Below are positions 5,818 to 7,167 of a DNA stretch of 7,167 nucleotides, one piece after another. Where the stretch lies: positions 1 to 7,167 of the forward strand of contig WJJW01000487.1 in assembly GCA_014729455.1 (NCBI GenBank). The letters run 5' to 3'. The first letter of the stretch is position 1. Every line of letters starts with the position of its first letter. The position numbers and the translations under genes were made by a program. The DNA comes from Candidatus Eiseniibacteriota bacterium. GTDB taxonomy: Bacteria > Eisenbacteria > RBG-16-71-46 > CAIMUX01 > VGJL01. The notes under the pieces were generated by a model. It was not told the origin of the DNA, did not search any database, and saw only the letters and a list, made by a program, of their open reading frames with translations.

Positions 5818-6675
5818 ATGGAACGCAACGGAGTCGTAGCGGTCATCGGTGCTGGAACGATGGGCAGCGGCATCGCGCAGGTGCTGGCGCACAAGGGGTA
5901 TCCCGTCGTCCTCAACGACGTCTCCCCCGACGCGCTGGATCGCGCCGCCCAGACGATCCAGAAGAGCCTCGAGCGGCTCGTGAAGAAGGGAAACCTCGGA
6001 CAGGACCAGGTCCCGCAGATCCTCGAGCGGATCTCGCGCACGACGAAGCTCGAGGTGGTCCGGGACGCGCAGCTCGTCATCGAGGCGGTGATCGAGGAGG
6101 CCCCGGTGAAGAAGGAGCTGTTCGAGCGGCTCGACGAGCTGACGCCGCCGAAGACGATCCTGGCCAGCAACACCTCCTCGATCTCGATCACCGAGATCGC
6201 CGCCGCGACCAAGCGACCCGACCAGGTGATCGGGATGCACTTCATGAACCCGGTCCCGATCATGAAGCTCATCGAGATCATCCGCGGTCTGGCGACCAGC
6301 GACGAGACGTACGCCGAGATCGAAGGGCTGGCGCGCGACCTGGACAAGACGCCGGTCAGCGTCAACGACTACCCCGGCTTCGTGTCGAACCGCGTGCTGA
6401 TGCCGATGATCAACGAGGCGGTCTACTGCGTGATGGAGGGGGTCTCGTCGGTCGAGGACATCGATATCGTCATGAAGCTCGGGATGAACCACCCGATGGG
6501 CCCGCTGACGCTGGCCGACTTCATCGGTCTCGATGTCTGCCTCGACATCCTCAACGTCCTGCACGACGGCCTCGGGGATCCGAAGTACCGTCCCTGCCCC
6601 TTGCTGGTGAAGATGGTCAAGTCGGGTCGGCTGGGCCGGAAGACGCGCATCGGGTTCTACGACTACTCCGAGTGA
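5818..6675 (+). CDS. hbd: 3-hydroxybutyryl-CoA dehydrogenase
   Basis: Oxidises (S)-3-hydroxybutyryl-CoA to acetoacetyl-CoA with NAD(P)+, or the reverse, in the cytosol. The 285-residue length is that of the single-function bacterial enzyme, not the FadB/FadJ fusion. The N-terminal Rossmann domain has GAGTMGSGIAQ (11-21) and an acidic Asp34 at the end of the second strand, which favours NAD(H). The active site shows Ser at 120-121 (SNTSSISIT), His141 in GMHFMNP, Glu153 in LIEIIRG, and Asn191 in PGFVSNR, the His/Glu pair being catalytic in the family. The C-terminal domain has HPMGPLTLADFIGLDVCLDIL and ends with GRKTRIGFYDY. ATG 5818 sits four bases after AGGAGG (5808-5813) and gives the typical start MERNGVVAVIGAG. 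It follows the thiolase by 76 bases and precedes the next gene by only four bases. No enoyl-CoA hydratase is beside it. Confidence 0.95.
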   Translation: MERNGVVAVIGAGTMGSGIAQVLAHKGYPVVLNDVSPDALDRAAQTIQKSLERLVKKGNLGQDQVPQILERISRTTKLEVVRDAQLVIEAVIEEAPVKKELFERLDELTPPKTILASNTSSISITEIAAATKRPDQVIGMHFMNPVPIMKLIEIIRGLATSDETYAEIEGLARDLDKTPVSVNDYPGFVSNRVLMPMINEAVYCVMEGVSSVEDIDIVMKLGMNHPMGPLTLADFIGLDVCLDILNVLHDGLGDPKYRPCPLLVKMVKSGRLGRKTRIGFYDYSE

Positions 6676-6679
6676 AGCG

Positions 6680-7167
6680 ATGCGCTTCGCACCGGATGCC
6701 GAGTCCGAGAAGCTCCGCGAGGAGGCGGTCCGCGCGGCCGCCGAGATCTGCGCTCCGGAGGCCGCCCGGCGGGACGAGACGCGGGCGTTTCCCCGCGAAG
6801 AGATCCGGCGCCTGGGAACGGGAGGTTGGCTCGGGATGTACGAGCGGGACCGGTTCGCCACCGGCCTGGCGATCGCCGAGCTTTCCCGCGCCTGCGCGTC
6901 GATCGGACTTCTGGTCGGTTTCCACAACCTCCTCGTCTGCGACGGGATCGCCCGCTCCGGCACGCAGGAGGCCAGGGAGTCGTTCCTCCCCCGCCTGACG
7001 AAGGGGGACCTGCTCGGAGCGGTCGCCCTGTCCGATCCCGCCACGACCCGTCCCGGCGAGGAGCCGGCGCAGGCGGTCCTCACCGACGAGGGGTACCGGC
7101 TGCGGGGAACGAAACCGTTCGTTCCCGGAGCGGTCGGGGCCGATCTGTTCCTCGTCTATGCCTACAG
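6680..7167 (+). CDS. Divergent acyl-CoA dehydrogenase-like protein, 3' end outside window
   Basis: Frame open from ATG 6680 to the window edge: 162 codons plus two bases, no stop seen. The chain follows the acyl-CoA dehydrogenase N-terminal order: helix with PEAARRDE, LGTGGWLGMYERD, AELSRACASIGLLVGFHNLL (66-85), GTQEARESFLPRLTKGDLLGAVALSDP (94-120), GYRLRGTKPFVPGAVGADLFLVYA. Two family features are altered. The P-E-x-x-G-G segment after LG is missing, about eight residues shorter than in the dehydrogenase at 3377. The T/S-E-P-G-A-G-S-D flavin/substrate loop is replaced by SDPATTRPGEEP (118-129). The ribosome site is weak, and the start is four bases after the hbd stop, suggesting coupled translation. 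It may be an active divergent enzyme, a non-catalytic paralogue or a differently used flavoprotein. The catalytic region lies beyond the window. Confidence 0.75.
   Translation, partial: MRFAPDAESEKLREEAVRAAAEICAPEAARRDETRAFPREEIRRLGTGGWLGMYERDRFATGLAIAELSRACASIGLLVGFHNLLVCDGIARSGTQEARESFLPRLTKGDLLGAVALSDPATTRPGEEPAQAVLTDEGYRLRGTKPFVPGAVGADLFLVYAY

Noticed and set aside
4506..6365. Long open frame on the - strand (619 codons) opposite the thiolase and hbd genes
   Set aside because: It lies antisense to two clearly homologous genes, its translation is low-complexity Arg/Asp/Leu-rich with no family motif, and long antisense frames are expected in G+C-rich coding DNA.
1..7167. CRISPR array, insertion sequence, phage or toxin-antitoxin content
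   Set aside because: No regularly spaced repeats, transposase motifs, terminal inverted repeats or small toxin-like genes were seen; all genes look like native metabolic genes with uniform composition.

Overview
The window is a G+C-rich bacterial segment, about two thirds G+C by eye, with almost every gene on the + strand. It reads as one acyl-CoA / ketone-body catabolic operon. GTG and TTG starts are used beside ATG, and purine-rich Shine-Dalgarno sites precede most genes. No phylum can be fixed from the sequence alone. The gene content fits a high-GC Gram-negative-type lineage (deltaproteobacterial, acidobacterial, gemmatimonad or candidate-phylum bacteria), but this is inference.

Layout. 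At 3-197 is the tail of a gene resembling the UPF0102/YraN family. The non-coding gap 198-444 holds two promoter-like elements with the same -35 and -10 words (TTGACA / TAGCTT) and, between them, a long bulged hairpin. From 445 the operon runs: MeaB-type GTPase chaperone (445-1497), stand-alone B12-binding subunit of an acyl-CoA mutase (1494-1952), the A and B subunits of a 3-oxoacid CoA-transferase (1949-2677, 2674-3339), a short-chain-type acyl-CoA dehydrogenase (3377-4519), a thiolase (4536-5741), a 3-hydroxybutyryl-CoA dehydrogenase (5818-6675), and the start of a second, divergent acyl-CoA dehydrogenase-like gene (6680 to the window end). The first four genes are joined by three successive 4-base stop/start overlaps. 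The larger gaps at 3340-3376 and 5742-5817 each contain a short GC hairpin without a T-run.

How the genes fit together (inference). The mutase module isomerises a branched acyl-CoA, either methylmalonyl-CoA to succinyl-CoA or isobutyryl-CoA/butyryl-CoA. Succinyl-CoA is the usual CoA donor for the CoA-transferase, which activates acetoacetate to acetoacetyl-CoA; the thiolase splits this to acetyl-CoA. The hydroxybutyryl-CoA and acyl-CoA dehydrogenases cover the four-carbon beta-oxidation steps (or, in reverse, butyrate synthesis). The window lacks the large catalytic mutase subunit, an enoyl-CoA hydratase and the electron-transfer flavoprotein, so the pathway must be completed elsewhere. All the enzyme families are known. 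The less ordinary parts are the double-promoter/hairpin region at 206-445, the mutase module without its catalytic partner, and the divergent dehydrogenase at the right edge.
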